Shown: positions 9,842 to 18,750 of the stretch, piece after piece
How the letters are laid out: each line of letters opens with the position of its first letter
Position numbering within the stretch: the stretch's first letter is position 1
Source of the DNA: an uncultured Porphyromonadaceae bacterium
GTDB taxonomy: Bacteria; Bacteroidota; Bacteroidia; Bacteroidales; Barnesiellaceae_A
Assembly: GCA_900538705.1 (NCBI GenBank)
Contig: UPZG01000001.1
Location: 1,054,001-1,118,000, forward strand
DNA: 64,000 nucleotides
Direction: 5' to 3'
Made by a program: the position numbers and the translations under genes
The notes under the pieces: model-generated
Seen by the model: the letters and a program-made list of their open reading frames with translations, nothing else
Told to the model about the DNA's origin: nothing
Databases searched by the model: none

Positions 9842-9849
9842 CAAAGTTA
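9842..9849 (-). promoter_or_regulatory. -7 element for the nuclease-mnmE unit
   Basis: The complement reads TAACTTTG, matching the Bacteroidota TAnnTTTG box, 29 bases before the nuclease ATG. No clear -33 TTTG was found at the usual spacing. Apart from this box and the pepT box, the gap 9814-10134 shows no gene or strong structure. Confidence 0.55.
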
Positions 9850-10063
9850 CACAAATTCTATGGGAGAATCTCCGATTGAGAGGTTCATTAACGTTATTGA
9901 TTGCATATAAGAGTATGTAAGAGACAAGACAATATGGACATATGCCGTTGTTGACTGCGTAACAGGCCATGAAGAAGTCATGCCAAAACAGAGGGGGCGA
10001 AATTGGCGACTTCTCGGTATGAAAATTATTGTATTTTATCGTAGTCGGTGAGTAAAAATGTAG

Positions 10064-10071
10064 TACCTTTG
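10064..10071 (+). promoter_or_regulatory. -7 element for pepT-miaA
   Basis: TACCTTTG is an exact Bacteroidota -7 box, 63 bases upstream of the pepT ATG. A -33 TTTG at the right spacing is not obvious. Confidence 0.6.
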
Positions 10072-10134
10072 TTGTGTATTTGGCGTGTGATGTTTTTGCC
10101 AAATATCGTTTCCTGAATTTAATAGCACTTGAAT

Positions 10135-11358
10135 ATGACACTTGTAGACAGATTTCTCCACTATGTAAGCTTCGACACGCAGTCGGATGAGCTTACCAAC
10201 ATGACACCGAGTACACCCGGGCAAATGATTTTTGCAAAAGCTCTGGAAAAAGAGTTGCGGCGTTTGGGGCTATCGGAGATAACACTCGACGAGAATGGTT
10301 ATCTTATGGCTACATTGCCTGCCAATACCGATAAAGAACTGCCAACCGTAGGATTTATAGCTCACTTGGATACCAGTCCCGATATGAGTGGCCGTAACGT
10401 ATCGCCGCGCATTGTGAAGAACTACGATGGCGGTGAGATAGTGTTGAGTGTCGAAGAGAATGTAGTGTTACGTCCTGATGAATTTCCTGAGATGTTGCAT
10501 TATGTGGGGCAAGACCTTATCGTAACGGATGGTACGACTTTGCTGGGTGCCGACGATAAAGCCGGTATTGCCGAAATCATTACAGCCATGGAGTATCTGT
10601 TGGCTCACCCTGAGATAAAGCATGGGAAGATACGTATCGCCTTCAATCCCGATGAAGAGATAGGCTTGGGAGCACATAAGTTTGATGTCAAGGCGTTTGG
10701 CGCCGATTGGGCTTACACGATGGATGGTGGCGAGATAGGAGAGCTTGAGTATGAGAACTTCAATGCTGCTGTGGCACACGTTACATTCAAGGGCCGCAAT
10801 GTACACCCAGGATATGCCAAACATAAAATGATAAACTCCATTCGTATTGCCAATCAGTTTGCCATCATGTTGCCACGTTGGGAGACGCCAGAGCATACCG
10901 AAGGATATGAAGGTTTCTATCATCTTGTGTCGTTTGAGGGGAGTGTTGAGAAGTCTGTATTGACGTATATTATTCGCGATCATGACCGCGACCGTTTCGA
11001 ACGTCGAAAAAAGGAGCTTGAACACCTGACCCGTAAAATCAATAACGAGTTCCCCGGTTGCGCCGAGATAGAAATTAAAGATCAATACTATAACATGCGC
11101 GAGAAAGTGGAGCCTGTTATGCACATCATAGACCTTGTGTCGTTAGCTATGAAGAATGTTGGTATTGTACCCAAGGTGAAACCCATACGTGGTGGAACAG
11201 ATGGTGCGCAACTCTCGTTCAAAGGTTTGCCTTGTCCTAACATATTTGCCGGTGGCCTTAATTTCCATGGCCGGTATGAGTTTGTTCCCATACAATCTAT
11301 GGAAAAAGCCTCTGCATTGATTGTGGAGATAGCCAGGTTGGTAGCCGAAGCAAAATGA
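10135..11358 (+). CDS. pepT: Peptidase T (tripeptide aminopeptidase)
   Basis: About 407 residues, M20 metallopeptidase family, cytoplasmic, releasing N-terminal residues from tripeptides. Dizinc-site motifs are visible in order: [11 protein letters not shown] (His and Asp ligands), LLGADDKAG (bridging Asp), [10 protein letters not shown] (catalytic and ligand Glu), TMDGGEIGE, and a C-terminal NIFAGG-NFHG segment supplying the last His. I chose the ATG at 10135, whose product begins TLVDRF as in other PepT proteins; a TTG two codons earlier is less likely. Its TGA overlaps the miaA ATG by four bases, indicating translational coupling. Confidence 0.96.
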   Translation: MTLVDRFLHYVSFDTQSDELTNMTPSTPGQMIFAKALEKELRRLGLSEITLDENGYLMATLPANTDKELPTVGFIAHLDTSPDMSGRNVSPRIVKNYDGGEIVLSVEENVVLRPDEFPEMLHYVGQDLIVTDGTTLLGADDKAGIAEIITAMEYLLAHPEIKHGKIRIAFNPDEEIGLGAHKFDVKAFGADWAYTMDGGEIGELEYENFNAAVAHVTFKGRNVHPGYAKHKMINSIRIANQFAIMLPRWETPEHTEGYEGFYHLVSFEGSVEKSVLTYIIRDHDRDRFERRKKELEHLTRKINNEFPGCAEIEIKDQYYNMREKVEPVMHIIDLVSLAMKNVGIVPKVKPIRGGTDGAQLSFKGLPCPNIFAGGLNFHGRYEFVPIQSMEKASALIVEIARLVAEAK

Positions 11359-12266
11359 CACCGACACTTATCGTAATTACCGGGCCTACGGGAGTGGGCA
11401 AAACAGCTACTGCTATTGAAGTGGCGCAAGCATTATCGGCTGAGATTATCTCAGCCGATTCTCGTCAGGTCTATCGCGATATTCCTATAGGTACGGCTGC
11501 ACCTACAGCGCAAGAGCTGGCGCAGGTTCCTCACCATTTTGTAGGCATATTGGGGCTGGACGAATATTATAGTGCGGCTCAATTTGAGAGTGATGTAATG
11601 TCGTTGCTCCCATGCTTGTTTGCGCGGTCGCCTTATGCTGTCATGTGTGGCGGCTCCATGATGTATGTCGATGCCGTATGTAAAGGTATCGACTTGCTAC
11701 CTACTATCAGTGACGAGGTGCGTAGGCGAGTATATGCTTGTTATGAGCAGCATGGTAATGACTATATGCTTGCGTGGTTGCAAGAGTTGGACGCAGCGTA
11801 TTATGACATCGTCGACCGCAACAACCACAAACGTGTCATACATGCCATAGAGATATGTTTAGAGGCTGGCAAGCCATACTCTTCCTTACGTACAAACAGA
11901 GTGAAAAAACGGCCATTCCGTATCGTGAAGATAGGACTTAATTTGCCGCGAGAACAACTCTTTGACCGTATCAATCGTCGTACGATAGAAATGCTCAATA
12001 CCGGAATGGTAGATGAAGCACGGAGAGTATACCCTTATCGTGCCTACAATTCGCTCAACACCGTGGGTTATAAAGAGCTTTTTGCCTACTTTGATGGTAA
12101 GATGGACTATGACACGGCTGTGGCACGGATACAGAAAAATACTCGAGTGTATGCCAAAAAACAACTTACATGGTTTTTGAGAGATGTCGATATGCGCTGG
12201 TTTACGCCAGGCGATGCCGGCATTTTACCTTATATTCGTCAGCAGTCGATGGATATTCCCGATTAA
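11355..12266 (+). CDS. miaA: tRNA dimethylallyltransferase MiaA
   Basis: 303 residues. It transfers the dimethylallyl group to A37 of tRNAs that read codons starting with U. Motifs: P-loop GPTGVGKT at residues 10-17, [10 protein letters not shown] (substrate site) near 36-45, and the tRNA-contacting [10 protein letters not shown] segment near 155-164. Translation is coupled to pepT through the ATGA overlap. Length and motif order are normal. Confidence 0.97.
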   Translation: MTPTLIVITGPTGVGKTATAIEVAQALSAEIISADSRQVYRDIPIGTAAPTAQELAQVPHHFVGILGLDEYYSAAQFESDVMSLLPCLFARSPYAVMCGGSMMYVDAVCKGIDLLPTISDEVRRRVYACYEQHGNDYMLAWLQELDAAYYDIVDRNNHKRVIHAIEICLEAGKPYSSLRTNRVKKRPFRIVKIGLNLPREQLFDRINRRTIEMLNTGMVDEARRVYPYRAYNSLNTVGYKELFAYFDGKMDYDTAVARIQKNTRVYAKKQLTWFLRDVDMRWFTPGDAGILPYIRQQSMDIPD

Positions 12267-12306
12267 TCGCATAGGAAAGTATTCCGAATGATGTATGCTT
12301 TTTTAT

Positions 12307-12732
12307 CTAATGTGCAGTTTTGGCTTGCCGTGACAAGAAAAAGGGTTTGATTATCCACACGCCCAGTCCTATACCTATGGCTGCACCTATGGCATCGGAT
12401 ATGAAGTCGTAGATGTCGCCTGAGCGTCCCATGTGCATGGCTTGTTGTAAAACTTCGATAACACCTCCTATTATGATGGCCGCGATAAAAACGACCAGCA
12501 TTGTCCGCGAGTCATACTTTTCATACTTTACAGGTGTATGGCGATAGTAATCGAAGCAGAAAATAAAAGTAAGTCCCATATACATGATTGCGTGCACGAT
12601 TTTGTCACTTCCAGGAAAATCGAAGAAACCGCCGGTGTCGGGTATTGGGTTGGGCGCCAATGACAAATACAAAATGGCAGCAAGAACCATAACTGTAGGT
12701 ATGTAGTGGAATATAGATATTACACGATTCAT
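12307..12732 (-). CDS. VanZ-like integral membrane protein
   Basis: 141 residues with four predicted membrane helices (about 10-28, 47-65, 78-97 and 112-130). The DKIVHAIMYMGLTFIF segment, with a conserved His between helices 1 and 2, is typical of VanZ-family proteins. Homologues are linked to teicoplanin tolerance in enterococci, but the function in Bacteroidota is not established. It is transcribed alone, towards miaA. Confidence 0.8.
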   Translation of the reverse strand: MNRVISIFHYIPTVMVLAAILYLSLAPNPIPDTGGFFDFPGSDKIVHAIMYMGLTFIFCFDYYRHTPVKYEKYDSRTMLVVFIAAIIIGGVIEVLQQAMHMGRSGDIYDFISDAIGAAIGIGLGVWIIKPFFLSRQAKTAH

Positions 12733-12779
12733 AGAGAGAAGTTTTGTATTTTGTTGACAGTTAGGTTCAGACTATGCGG

Positions 12780-12810
12780 CAAAGATATTAAATTTGCACA
12801 AATCACACAA
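12780..12810 (-). promoter_or_regulatory. Promoter of the vanZ-like gene
   Basis: Read on the minus strand: a -33 TTG at 12808-12810, a spacer of 20 bases, then TATCTTTG at 12780-12787. This fits the Bacteroidota consensus and puts transcription start about 40 bases before the ATG. Confidence 0.6.
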
Positions 12811-12872
12811 TGTAGCTGAATGAAATTTGTTACCATGATTTTGTTCGTTTAATGATTGGTTTATAATATATT

Positions 12873-13205
12873 ATGAATAGAAATTCTTTTATAGATACTT
12901 GGTTGGCTTTATCACGAGGTCAACGCCGTGCGACAATTGTTTTAGTATTGGCTATTGCCATTTTGGCTGTATGGCAGGTATGGGTATCGCATGATAAGAG
13001 GCAGCGTAGCGAGGCTCCTTCCAATTATTCGGTATTACAACAAGAAATAGCGCTGTTTCGTTCACAAGCCGATTCTGTTTTACCGCAAGGAGGTAAGTCG
13101 ACCTATGTACGTCATACCAGCGTAGTGCGTGATACGGTAAATGCCTTCCAAAAGAGACCTTCGCAACGTGCCATGCAACCTGTACCGAGGATAAAGGATA
13201 AGTAA
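12873..13205 (+). CDS. Small single-pass membrane protein, function unknown
   Basis: 110 residues. A short cytoplasmic start (SRGQRR) is followed by one membrane helix at about residues 20-38 and a polar, basic tail rich in Arg and Gln. The N-terminal layout resembles that of larger Bacteroidota membrane proteins with helix-hairpin-helix (ComEA-like) domains, but no such domain follows here, so it may be a shortened relative. It stands alone between the vanZ-like gene and folP, and I do not recognise a defined family. Confidence 0.6.
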   Translation: MNRNSFIDTWLALSRGQRRATIVLVLAIAILAVWQVWVSHDKRQRSEAPSNYSVLQQEIALFRSQADSVLPQGGKSTYVRHTSVVRDTVNAFQKRPSQRAMQPVPRIKDK

Positions 13206-13361
13206 AAACAGTATATACTTGCGTATGAGAGAGATCGTAATTGGGAAAATCTATATCGATTGAGTTATAGAACAATAGAGTATTTTTATATTGTTTTTAT
13301 GATGGTAAACAGGCTTGGTTTTACGGAAAAATTGTAACTTCGCTTCTTATAAGAAAACAGT

Positions 13362-14225
13362 ATGCTTCTTGACAAGAAAAATAAAAAACTCACCCTTAAT
13401 GCCGGTGGCAAATTGGTAGATCTGTCGCAGCCCAAGGTGATGGGTATTCTCAATGTTACACCCGATTCTTTCTTTGCCGGCAGTCGTTGTACTACCGAAG
13501 AACAGATAACACTTCGCATGCAACAGCTTGTTGCCGAAGGTGCTGATATGATAGACGTAGGCGGTTACTCATCGCGTCCCGGTTGCGACAATGTATCGCC
13601 CGACGAGGAGATGAGACGTCTGGCAACGGGGTTGGAAATTGTGAGGCGCATAGCGCCTGATGCAATTGTGTCGGTAGATACATTCAGGGCTTCGGTGGCA
13701 CGCCGTTGTGTAGAGGAGTATGGAGTGCAGATAATCAACGATATATCGGCAGGTGAGTTAGACCCCGATATGTACGATATGGTAGCAACTTTGCGGGTAC
13801 CTTATATTATGATGCACATGCGAGGCATTCCGTCGCAGATGATGGAGGCTCGGTATCTTGCATATGACAATGTAGTGGCCGATGTATTGCAGTATTTTGC
13901 CGCGAAGATAGAACGTCTTACCCGCATGGGGGTAAACGATATTATCATCGACCCCGGATTTGGATTTAGCAAAACTGTTGCCGATAATTATAAGTTGATG
14001 AGACACTTGGATGAATTCCTGCCATTAGGCTTGCCATTACTGGTGGGTGTCTCGCGCAAATCTATGATATACAAATCCCTAGGTATTAGTCCCGAGGAGA
14101 GTATCAACGGTACGACAGCTTTACACGTCATGGCCTTGTTGGGAGGTGCCGACATATTGCGGGTTCATGATGTGCGGCCGGCAGTAGAAGCTGTGAAAAT
14201 AGTAATGCAAACGCTCAACGAATAA
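13362..14225 (+). CDS. folP: Dihydropteroate synthase
   Basis: 287 residues. It condenses p-aminobenzoate with the pterin pyrophosphate in folate synthesis and is the sulfonamide target. Motifs in order: GILNVTPDSF (residues 27-36), DVGGYSSRPG, a DT-R segment (SVDTFRA), INDISAG, MHMRG, DPGFGFSKT and GVSRKS near the end. These are the pterin-, pyrophosphate- and pABA-loop signatures. It is followed 12 bases later by the diadenylate cyclase gene, a pairing common in Bacteroidota. Confidence 0.97.
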   Translation: MLLDKKNKKLTLNAGGKLVDLSQPKVMGILNVTPDSFFAGSRCTTEEQITLRMQQLVAEGADMIDVGGYSSRPGCDNVSPDEEMRRLATGLEIVRRIAPDAIVSVDTFRASVARRCVEEYGVQIINDISAGELDPDMYDMVATLRVPYIMMHMRGIPSQMMEARYLAYDNVVADVLQYFAAKIERLTRMGVNDIIIDPGFGFSKTVADNYKLMRHLDEFLPLGLPLLVGVSRKSMIYKSLGISPEESINGTTALHVMALLGGADILRVHDVRPAVEAVKIVMQTLNE

Positions 14226-14237
14226 AATGTATTGTTC

Positions 14238-14993
14238 ATGATAGATTTTGGAATTAAAGACGCCATAGATATACTTATCGTCGCCTCAATGCTCTACTAC
14301 ATCTATAAGATGATGAAAGAGTCGGGCACTATAAAGATTTTCAATGGTGTATTGGCTTTTATCGTTGTATGGGTGGTATTCCGCCTTTTCTTAGACATGA
14401 AGCTGTTAGGTGCTATCATGGATAAGTTTATAAGCCTGGGTCTGCTTGTATTGGTTATCTTGTTTCAAGAAGAGATACGTCGTTTCTTATTTGAATTGGG
14501 GTCGCAAAATCGTTGGAAATTTCTTTTCGGATTTTTACGTAAAAACGATAAAAACGGTACGAAACCCTACGTTATGGCAATTGTGTATGCCTGCATGAAT
14601 ATGTCAAAAAGCAAGACTGGCGCTCTTATTGTGGTGGAACGCAATACGCCGCTCGAAAAGTTTGAGCATACAGGCGAAATTATTAATGCCGACGTTAATA
14701 CACGGCTTATAGAATGTATATTTTTTAAAAACAATCCGTTGCACGACGGCGCCATGATTATTGCTAACGACCGTATTGCTGCTGCAGCTTGTATTCTGCC
14801 GGTATCGCATAATACCGACATTCCAAAATCTTTGGGCTTACGACACCGCTCGGCACTGGGTATCAGTCAGGAATCGGATGCTATAGCAATTATCGTATCG
14901 GAAGAGACCGGTAATATTTCTATTGCACACAATGGCAAGTTCCGCCTCCGGTTGTCGGGAAAAGACCTTGAAGATATATTGTCGAATGCTTAA
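14238..14993 (+). CDS. cdaA: Membrane diadenylate cyclase (c-di-AMP synthase, CdaA type)
   Basis: About 251 residues. Three N-terminal membrane helices (roughly residues 10-25, 36-53 and 61-78) precede a DAC domain. The domain has both catalytic signatures: DGA within HDGAMII and RHR within LRHRSALG. It makes c-di-AMP from two ATP, a signal tied to osmotic and cell-wall balance. The ATG at 14238 is preferred over a TTG six bases upstream. It probably shares a transcript with folP and meets the CPBP protease gene tail to tail. Confidence 0.95.
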   Translation: MIDFGIKDAIDILIVASMLYYIYKMMKESGTIKIFNGVLAFIVVWVVFRLFLDMKLLGAIMDKFISLGLLVLVILFQEEIRRFLFELGSQNRWKFLFGFLRKNDKNGTKPYVMAIVYACMNMSKSKTGALIVVERNTPLEKFEHTGEIINADVNTRLIECIFFKNNPLHDGAMIIANDRIAAAACILPVSHNTDIPKSLGLRHRSALGISQESDAIAIIVSEETGNISIAHNGKFRLRLSGKDLEDILSNA

Positions 14994-14995
14994 AA

Positions 14996-15832
14996 TCAGT
15001 GATTTGCTCGCATATATCTTATGTAACAAAGTAGCAGTATGATGGTAGCTCCGGTACTTATTATGATGGTCGATGTAGTGAAAGTACCAAACCATGGCAT
15101 TTTTTCTAAGATCGGTTGATTGTATGTGATAGTCGCTATTGTATTATTGAGTGCATGGGCTAAAATGGGGAGCCATAAGCTGCCGCTGCATACTACTAAA
15201 TAGCCAAAAAATGCTCCTAATAACATACGCGGAACAAAACCGTAGAATTGCATGTGTAATGCACTGAATATAAAAGCTGTAACCCATATGGCTACATGTA
15301 TGTTTATACGTTTTTCTATCATGAGCCGTTGTATTGACCCTCTGAATATCAATTCCTCTCCAATTCCCGTCAGTAAACCTATGGTGAAAATTACTACTAT
15401 GAGTTGACCCACGGAGTTGATATTCATAAGCACTTCGGTAGCTTGCAGTGCCATATCTTCTTGGGCACGTAACCATTGCTCTATACCGGCCATTGACTCT
15501 GGCAGTTTTATACCCTCGTTCCATGCTATAATGCCATTCATCATAGGCATGGCAGCAACATATATGAGTAACATCATGCCTAAATGACTCCATCCGGGCA
15601 GCTTGTTAAGCATGAGTGCTTGCAGAGTGTGACCGTTGTTGAATATACGGGCTGTAATGAATGCCGGTATAATGAAGATACCTACATCTTGTATAATTGT
15701 CATAGCAATGCTCATACGCCAAGGGTCAACTCCAGGACGGTTGAATAGAAACATGGGTATGAGTGACAGTAGAGCAAACAACAGTATTATAGCTAATAAT
15801 ACAATAATCTGACGAGAGAAACTTTTCTTCAT
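14996..15832 (-). CDS. CPBP-family intramembrane metalloprotease
   Basis: 278 residues with about eight hydrophobic segments. Motif 1 is GEELIFRG near residue 174, holding the paired Glu of the Rce1/CPBP (Abi) family. A second motif, FSALHMQ, supplies the zinc-binding His, and a helix with a polar face follows. Members process membrane proteins or provide bacteriocin self-protection; the substrate here is unknown. It is a single-gene unit with its own -7 box. Confidence 0.88.
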   Translation of the reverse strand: MKKSFSRQIIVLLAIILLFALLSLIPMFLFNRPGVDPWRMSIAMTIIQDVGIFIIPAFITARIFNNGHTLQALMLNKLPGWSHLGMMLLIYVAAMPMMNGIIAWNEGIKLPESMAGIEQWLRAQEDMALQATEVLMNINSVGQLIVVIFTIGLLTGIGEELIFRGSIQRLMIEKRINIHVAIWVTAFIFSALHMQFYGFVPRMLLGAFFGYLVVCSGSLWLPILAHALNNTIATITYNQPILEKMPWFGTFTTSTIIISTGATIILLLCYIRYMRANH

Positions 15833-15881
15833 TTCAAATCCTTTTTCATCAATTTGTGTGTGTATATATCATGGCTTGTAT

Positions 15882-15933
15882 AGCCTACTATTTCTTTCCG
15901 TGAGATAAGCAGTAGGCTTTGTTTGCAAAATTA
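15882..15933 (-). promoter_or_regulatory. Promoter and 5' hairpin of the CPBP protease gene
   Basis: On the minus strand a -7 box TAATTTTG lies at 15926-15933. Transcription would begin near 15919, immediately before an 8-bp stem (AGCCTACT at 15882-15889 with AGTAGGCT at 15911-15918). The RNA would therefore start with a hairpin, a known 5'-stabilising arrangement. The rest of 15934-16238 shows no gene. Confidence 0.5.
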
Positions 15934-16238
15934 CGGAAAATCTCTGAAATATTTGCCGAATTGTGACAGATTAACGTAGTAGAATTTGAGAAAACAAGAG
16001 TTCAGTAGATGACTAAAAATCGTTTTAAAGCAAAATAAATTAAAAGAGCGATTCCCTAATTGTTACCCGACTGAGCATAAAATTAAAAGTTGACATCGAT
16101 ATGGACGTGTCTGTTAGTTTGGTCAAAAAAAGCTCATGTGAGGACAAGGATTGACAATAAATTAACAATACAGATATTTTTAAGTTGTAAATCAAAATAA
16201 AGTCTGAGATGGTTAAATGTCCTTTGATGGATTTTTTA

Positions 16239-16246
16239 TACATTTG
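16239..16246 (+). promoter_or_regulatory. -7 element of the 16.2-18.7 kb island
   Basis: TACATTTG matches TAnnTTTG exactly. It implies a transcript starting near 16253 and a 5' leader of about 260 bases before the first ATG at 16516. No canonical -33 box was found at the usual spacing. Confidence 0.55.
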
Positions 16247-16321
16247 CGTTTGGATAGAGAAAACTCTTCTCTTTCCATGACATGTTAAAAAAGAAGCGTT
16301 ATGCTTATCTTGTACTTGAAA

Positions 16322-16497
16322 ACGTAGGAAATTTTCAAATTAGATGCAAGGATAGCATAGTGGTTCTCACGCTATAGCGTGGGCTGCTATTATCATATCT
16401 GTGCCAAACGTTTCCTACGACCTCCAACTTAGACGTGGAAGCATTGCAGTTCCACGCTCTTGCATTTTATAACCGCCTGTAAAGGGACTGACAGGCA
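16322..16497 (+). ncRNA. Structured 5' leader RNA, unclassified
   Basis: Several stems can be drawn by hand. A 9-bp long-range stem pairs CGTAGGAAA (16323-16331) with TTTCCTACG (16411-16419). It encloses ATAGCA/TGCTAT (16352-16357 with 16385-16390), which encloses CTCACGC/GCGTGGG (16366-16372 with 16377-16383). Downstream are CGTGGAA/TTCCACG (16434-16440 with 16450-16456) and GCCTGT/ACAGGC (16475-16480 with 16491-16496). ATGCAAG (16344-16350) can also pair perfectly with CTTGCAT (16459-16465), which crosses the first stem and would make a pseudoknot or a switch. I match it to no riboswitch class I know. It lies directly before a coding gene, so cis-regulation is likely. Confidence 0.6.
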
Positions 16498-16515
16498 TTG
16501 AATAGGACAACGTAT

Positions 16516-17196
16516 ATGGAACTACAATTTTGTCAAAGTTGCGGTATGCCCCTGACTGATGAGAACAGAGGAACCAATGCCGATGGAAGCCGTAGCGAGG
16601 ATTATTGCGTCTATTGCTACAAAAGTGGTGAGTTTACCCAAGAGTTTACAATGACCCAAATGATAGAGTTCTGCCTGCAATTCTTTGACCAATGGAATGT
16701 GCAGGCTGAATATAAGCTGACTCCCATACAAGCAAAAGAACAGATGCTCCAATACTTTCCACACCTGAAACGGTGGAAGGAAAAGGATGAACGGACACTG
16801 GCGGAAAAAGCAACGCATTTGCTTTCCCAATGCGAGAACGTGACCATCGTTTCCATTGATGCTAACGGTTATCCACGTCCTGTACAGATGTCCAAGATTG
16901 GTGCAAAGGGTTTCCATGAGGTTTGGATGGCAACCTGTGCAGATTCCGTGAAAGTGAATGATTTTAAGGCGAACAACAAGGCGGGGCTTTGCTACGATTA
17001 CTATGGGGATGGCGTTGCCATGCGTGGCACGGTAGAAGTGGTTACTGATGATGCTATCCGCAAGGAAATGTGGAAAGACTGGTTCATTCATCATTTCCCC
17101 GGTGGAGCGAGTGACCCCAATTATGTGCTTTTGCATTTCACCGGTACGGAAGCTACCTTTGGGATTAACGGCGAATATTCTCACTCTAACATCTGA
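16516..17196 (+). CDS. Zinc-ribbon plus pyridoxamine 5'-phosphate oxidase-like protein
   Basis: About 226 residues. The N-terminus has a four-Cys zinc ribbon (CQSCGMPL, then CVYCY). A short helical linker ending near LKRWKEKDE follows, then a split-barrel flavin-binding domain of the pyridoxamine-phosphate-oxidase superfamily (from about residue 90: VTIVSIDANGYPRPVQM). Such proteins bind FMN/F420-like cofactors or haem, and the substrate is unknown. The ATG at 16516 is chosen over an earlier TTG because it directly precedes the zinc ribbon. It is the first gene after the structured leader and is followed 9 bases later by the GNAT gene. Confidence 0.82.
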   Translation: MELQFCQSCGMPLTDENRGTNADGSRSEDYCVYCYKSGEFTQEFTMTQMIEFCLQFFDQWNVQAEYKLTPIQAKEQMLQYFPHLKRWKEKDERTLAEKATHLLSQCENVTIVSIDANGYPRPVQMSKIGAKGFHEVWMATCADSVKVNDFKANNKAGLCYDYYGDGVAMRGTVEVVTDDAIRKEMWKDWFIHHFPGGASDPNYVLLHFTGTEATFGINGEYSHSNI

Positions 17197-17205
17197 TATT
17201 AGACA

Positions 17206-18231
17206 ATGATTAAAGAAATAGTCACAGATAGGCTTATACTGCGACCTTGGCAAGAATCCGATGCTAAGGCTTTATATAAATATGCTCAAGACCCTGCAAT
17301 CGGGCCTATTGCGGGCTGGCCACCCCATACTTCCGTGGAAGATAGTCTGAACATCATCCGTACTGTCTTTGCTGCTCCCGAAACTTACGCAGTAGTCTTG
17401 AAAGAAACAGATGAACCGGTCGGGAGCATAGGCATCATGTTCGGGGATGGTCTGCACAGTGCCGAAATGCAGGAGAATGAGGCCGAGATAGGTTATTGGA
17501 TAGGCAAGCCGTATTGGGGACAGGGTTTAATACCTGAAGCCGTGCGCCGTCTGATTAAACGATGCTTTGAGGATTTGGGAATAACTGCCGTCTGGTGCGG
17601 CTACTATGACGACAACACAAAATCTCGCCGGGTGATGGAGAAGTGTGGTTTCCGTTTCCATCATACGGAAGAGGGCAAGACTTCTCCTCTTGGGGATATT
17701 CGCACGGAACATTTTATGCGAATGACGAAGGAGGAATGGGAATCTGCTCAACATTTATCTATACGTTCGTTGGCAGAACAAGACATTCCAGAAATGCGGG
17801 AATTGTTCCGCGCCACTGTTCTTACTATCAATTCCAAGGACTACACGAAGGAGGAAGTAGAAGACTGGGCTTCGTGCGGTGACAGCATAAAACATTGGAA
17901 AGAGCTGCTTGCAAAGAACAATTATATCGGTGCGCTTGACGGACAAGGTAGAATCGTAGGTCTTTCCTCTATGAATGCTAACGGCTATCTGCACTCCATG
18001 TTTGTCCACAAGGACTGGCAAGGAAAAGGTGTGGCAACCTTGCTGCTTTCGGAAGTAGAAAAGATAGCTCATGAATACGGAGTGTCCAAAATTACTGCCG
18101 AAGTCAGCATCACCGCACGTTCTTTTTTTGATAAACGAGGTTATACAGTGGTACGAGAACAGAAAGCAAGAGCTAAAAAGCTGTATCTGACAAACTATGT
18201 AATGGAAAAGGCATTAAATGTTATCGAATAA
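17206..18231 (+). CDS. Tandem GNAT acetyltransferase (two domains in one chain)
   Basis: 341 residues holding two complete GNAT folds. Residues 1-175 are RimJ/RimL-like (TDRLILRPW, IGYWIGKPYWGQGLIPEAV, ending YDDNTKSRRVMEKCGF). Residues 185-341 are a second acetyltransferase (HSMFVHKDWQGKGVATLLL, the Q-x-x-G-x-G/A acetyl-CoA loop, then FFDKRGY). The fusion suggests a bifunctional enzyme or one domain acting as a sensor; substrates are unknown. It sits between the zinc-ribbon gene and the Cys-rich gene in a tight unit and was probably acquired with them. Confidence 0.88.
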   Translation: MIKEIVTDRLILRPWQESDAKALYKYAQDPAIGPIAGWPPHTSVEDSLNIIRTVFAAPETYAVVLKETDEPVGSIGIMFGDGLHSAEMQENEAEIGYWIGKPYWGQGLIPEAVRRLIKRCFEDLGITAVWCGYYDDNTKSRRVMEKCGFRFHHTEEGKTSPLGDIRTEHFMRMTKEEWESAQHLSIRSLAEQDIPEMRELFRATVLTINSKDYTKEEVEDWASCGDSIKHWKELLAKNNYIGALDGQGRIVGLSSMNANGYLHSMFVHKDWQGKGVATLLLSEVEKIAHEYGVSKITAEVSITARSFFDKRGYTVVREQKARAKKLYLTNYVMEKALNVIE

Positions 18232-18232
18232 T

Positions 18233-18661
18233 ATGGGAAACTCTGATTGGTTCAAAGGATTTGAGAAAGGAATTGCTAAACTTACAGCAGAACAAAGAGA
18301 ACAATTCTTTTCGGAATGCGGAAAGAATTGTGTGAATGGCGGTACGCTTTCCGTTTATAGAAAACTCTATGAGGACGCGAAAGGTGACTTGGATGTTTTC
18401 TTTCAAATGGCAAATGATTTACCGGGAGTAAAAGGAGAGGTGGTAGAGAAAGGGCGTATATATCATCTTATTTTCTTAGCGTGTACTTGCGATTTGTGCA
18501 AGAAAGGTTATATCACTACACCTTTACTCTGTGAATGTTCCCGTCAGAGTGTCATTTATTCTATGCAAAGCCTTTGGAGAGAACAGAAATTTAATGTCAT
18601 GCTCTGCCATTCCATTTTGCAAGGTAAAAGGGACTGTAAGATAAGGATTGAAGTGATATAG
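18233..18661 (+). CDS. Cys-rich conserved protein (resembles DUF6144)
   Basis: About 142 residues. The N-terminus reads DWFKGFEKGIAKLT and the chain has many Cys: CGKNC near residue 26, then a CTCDLC and LCECS cluster. This suggests metal or thiol chemistry. It resembles the DUF6144 group as I remember it, not checked. The ATG at 18233, two bases after the GNAT stop, is preferred; an overlapping ATG at 18218 would add five residues. It is the last gene of the island transcript, closed by the strong terminator just downstream. Confidence 0.68.
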   Translation: MGNSDWFKGFEKGIAKLTAEQREQFFSECGKNCVNGGTLSVYRKLYEDAKGDLDVFFQMANDLPGVKGEVVEKGRIYHLIFLACTCDLCKKGYITTPLLCECSRQSVIYSMQSLWREQKFNVMLCHSILQGKRDCKIRIEVI

Positions 18662-18697
18662 GGCACATCCATCTTATTAATTGAATAAAACAATGTA

Positions 18698-18741
18698 AGC
18701 AGGCAAAAAGAAAAATAAAGCCATTTTTCTTTTTGCCTGCT
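18698..18741. terminator. Very strong intrinsic terminator ending the island operon
   Basis: A perfect 19-bp inverted repeat (arms 18698-18716 and 18723-18741, loop AAAGCC). The A-rich left arm and T-rich right arm mean it can work on either strand. Confidence 0.9.
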
Positions 18742-18750
18742 ATATTTCAC

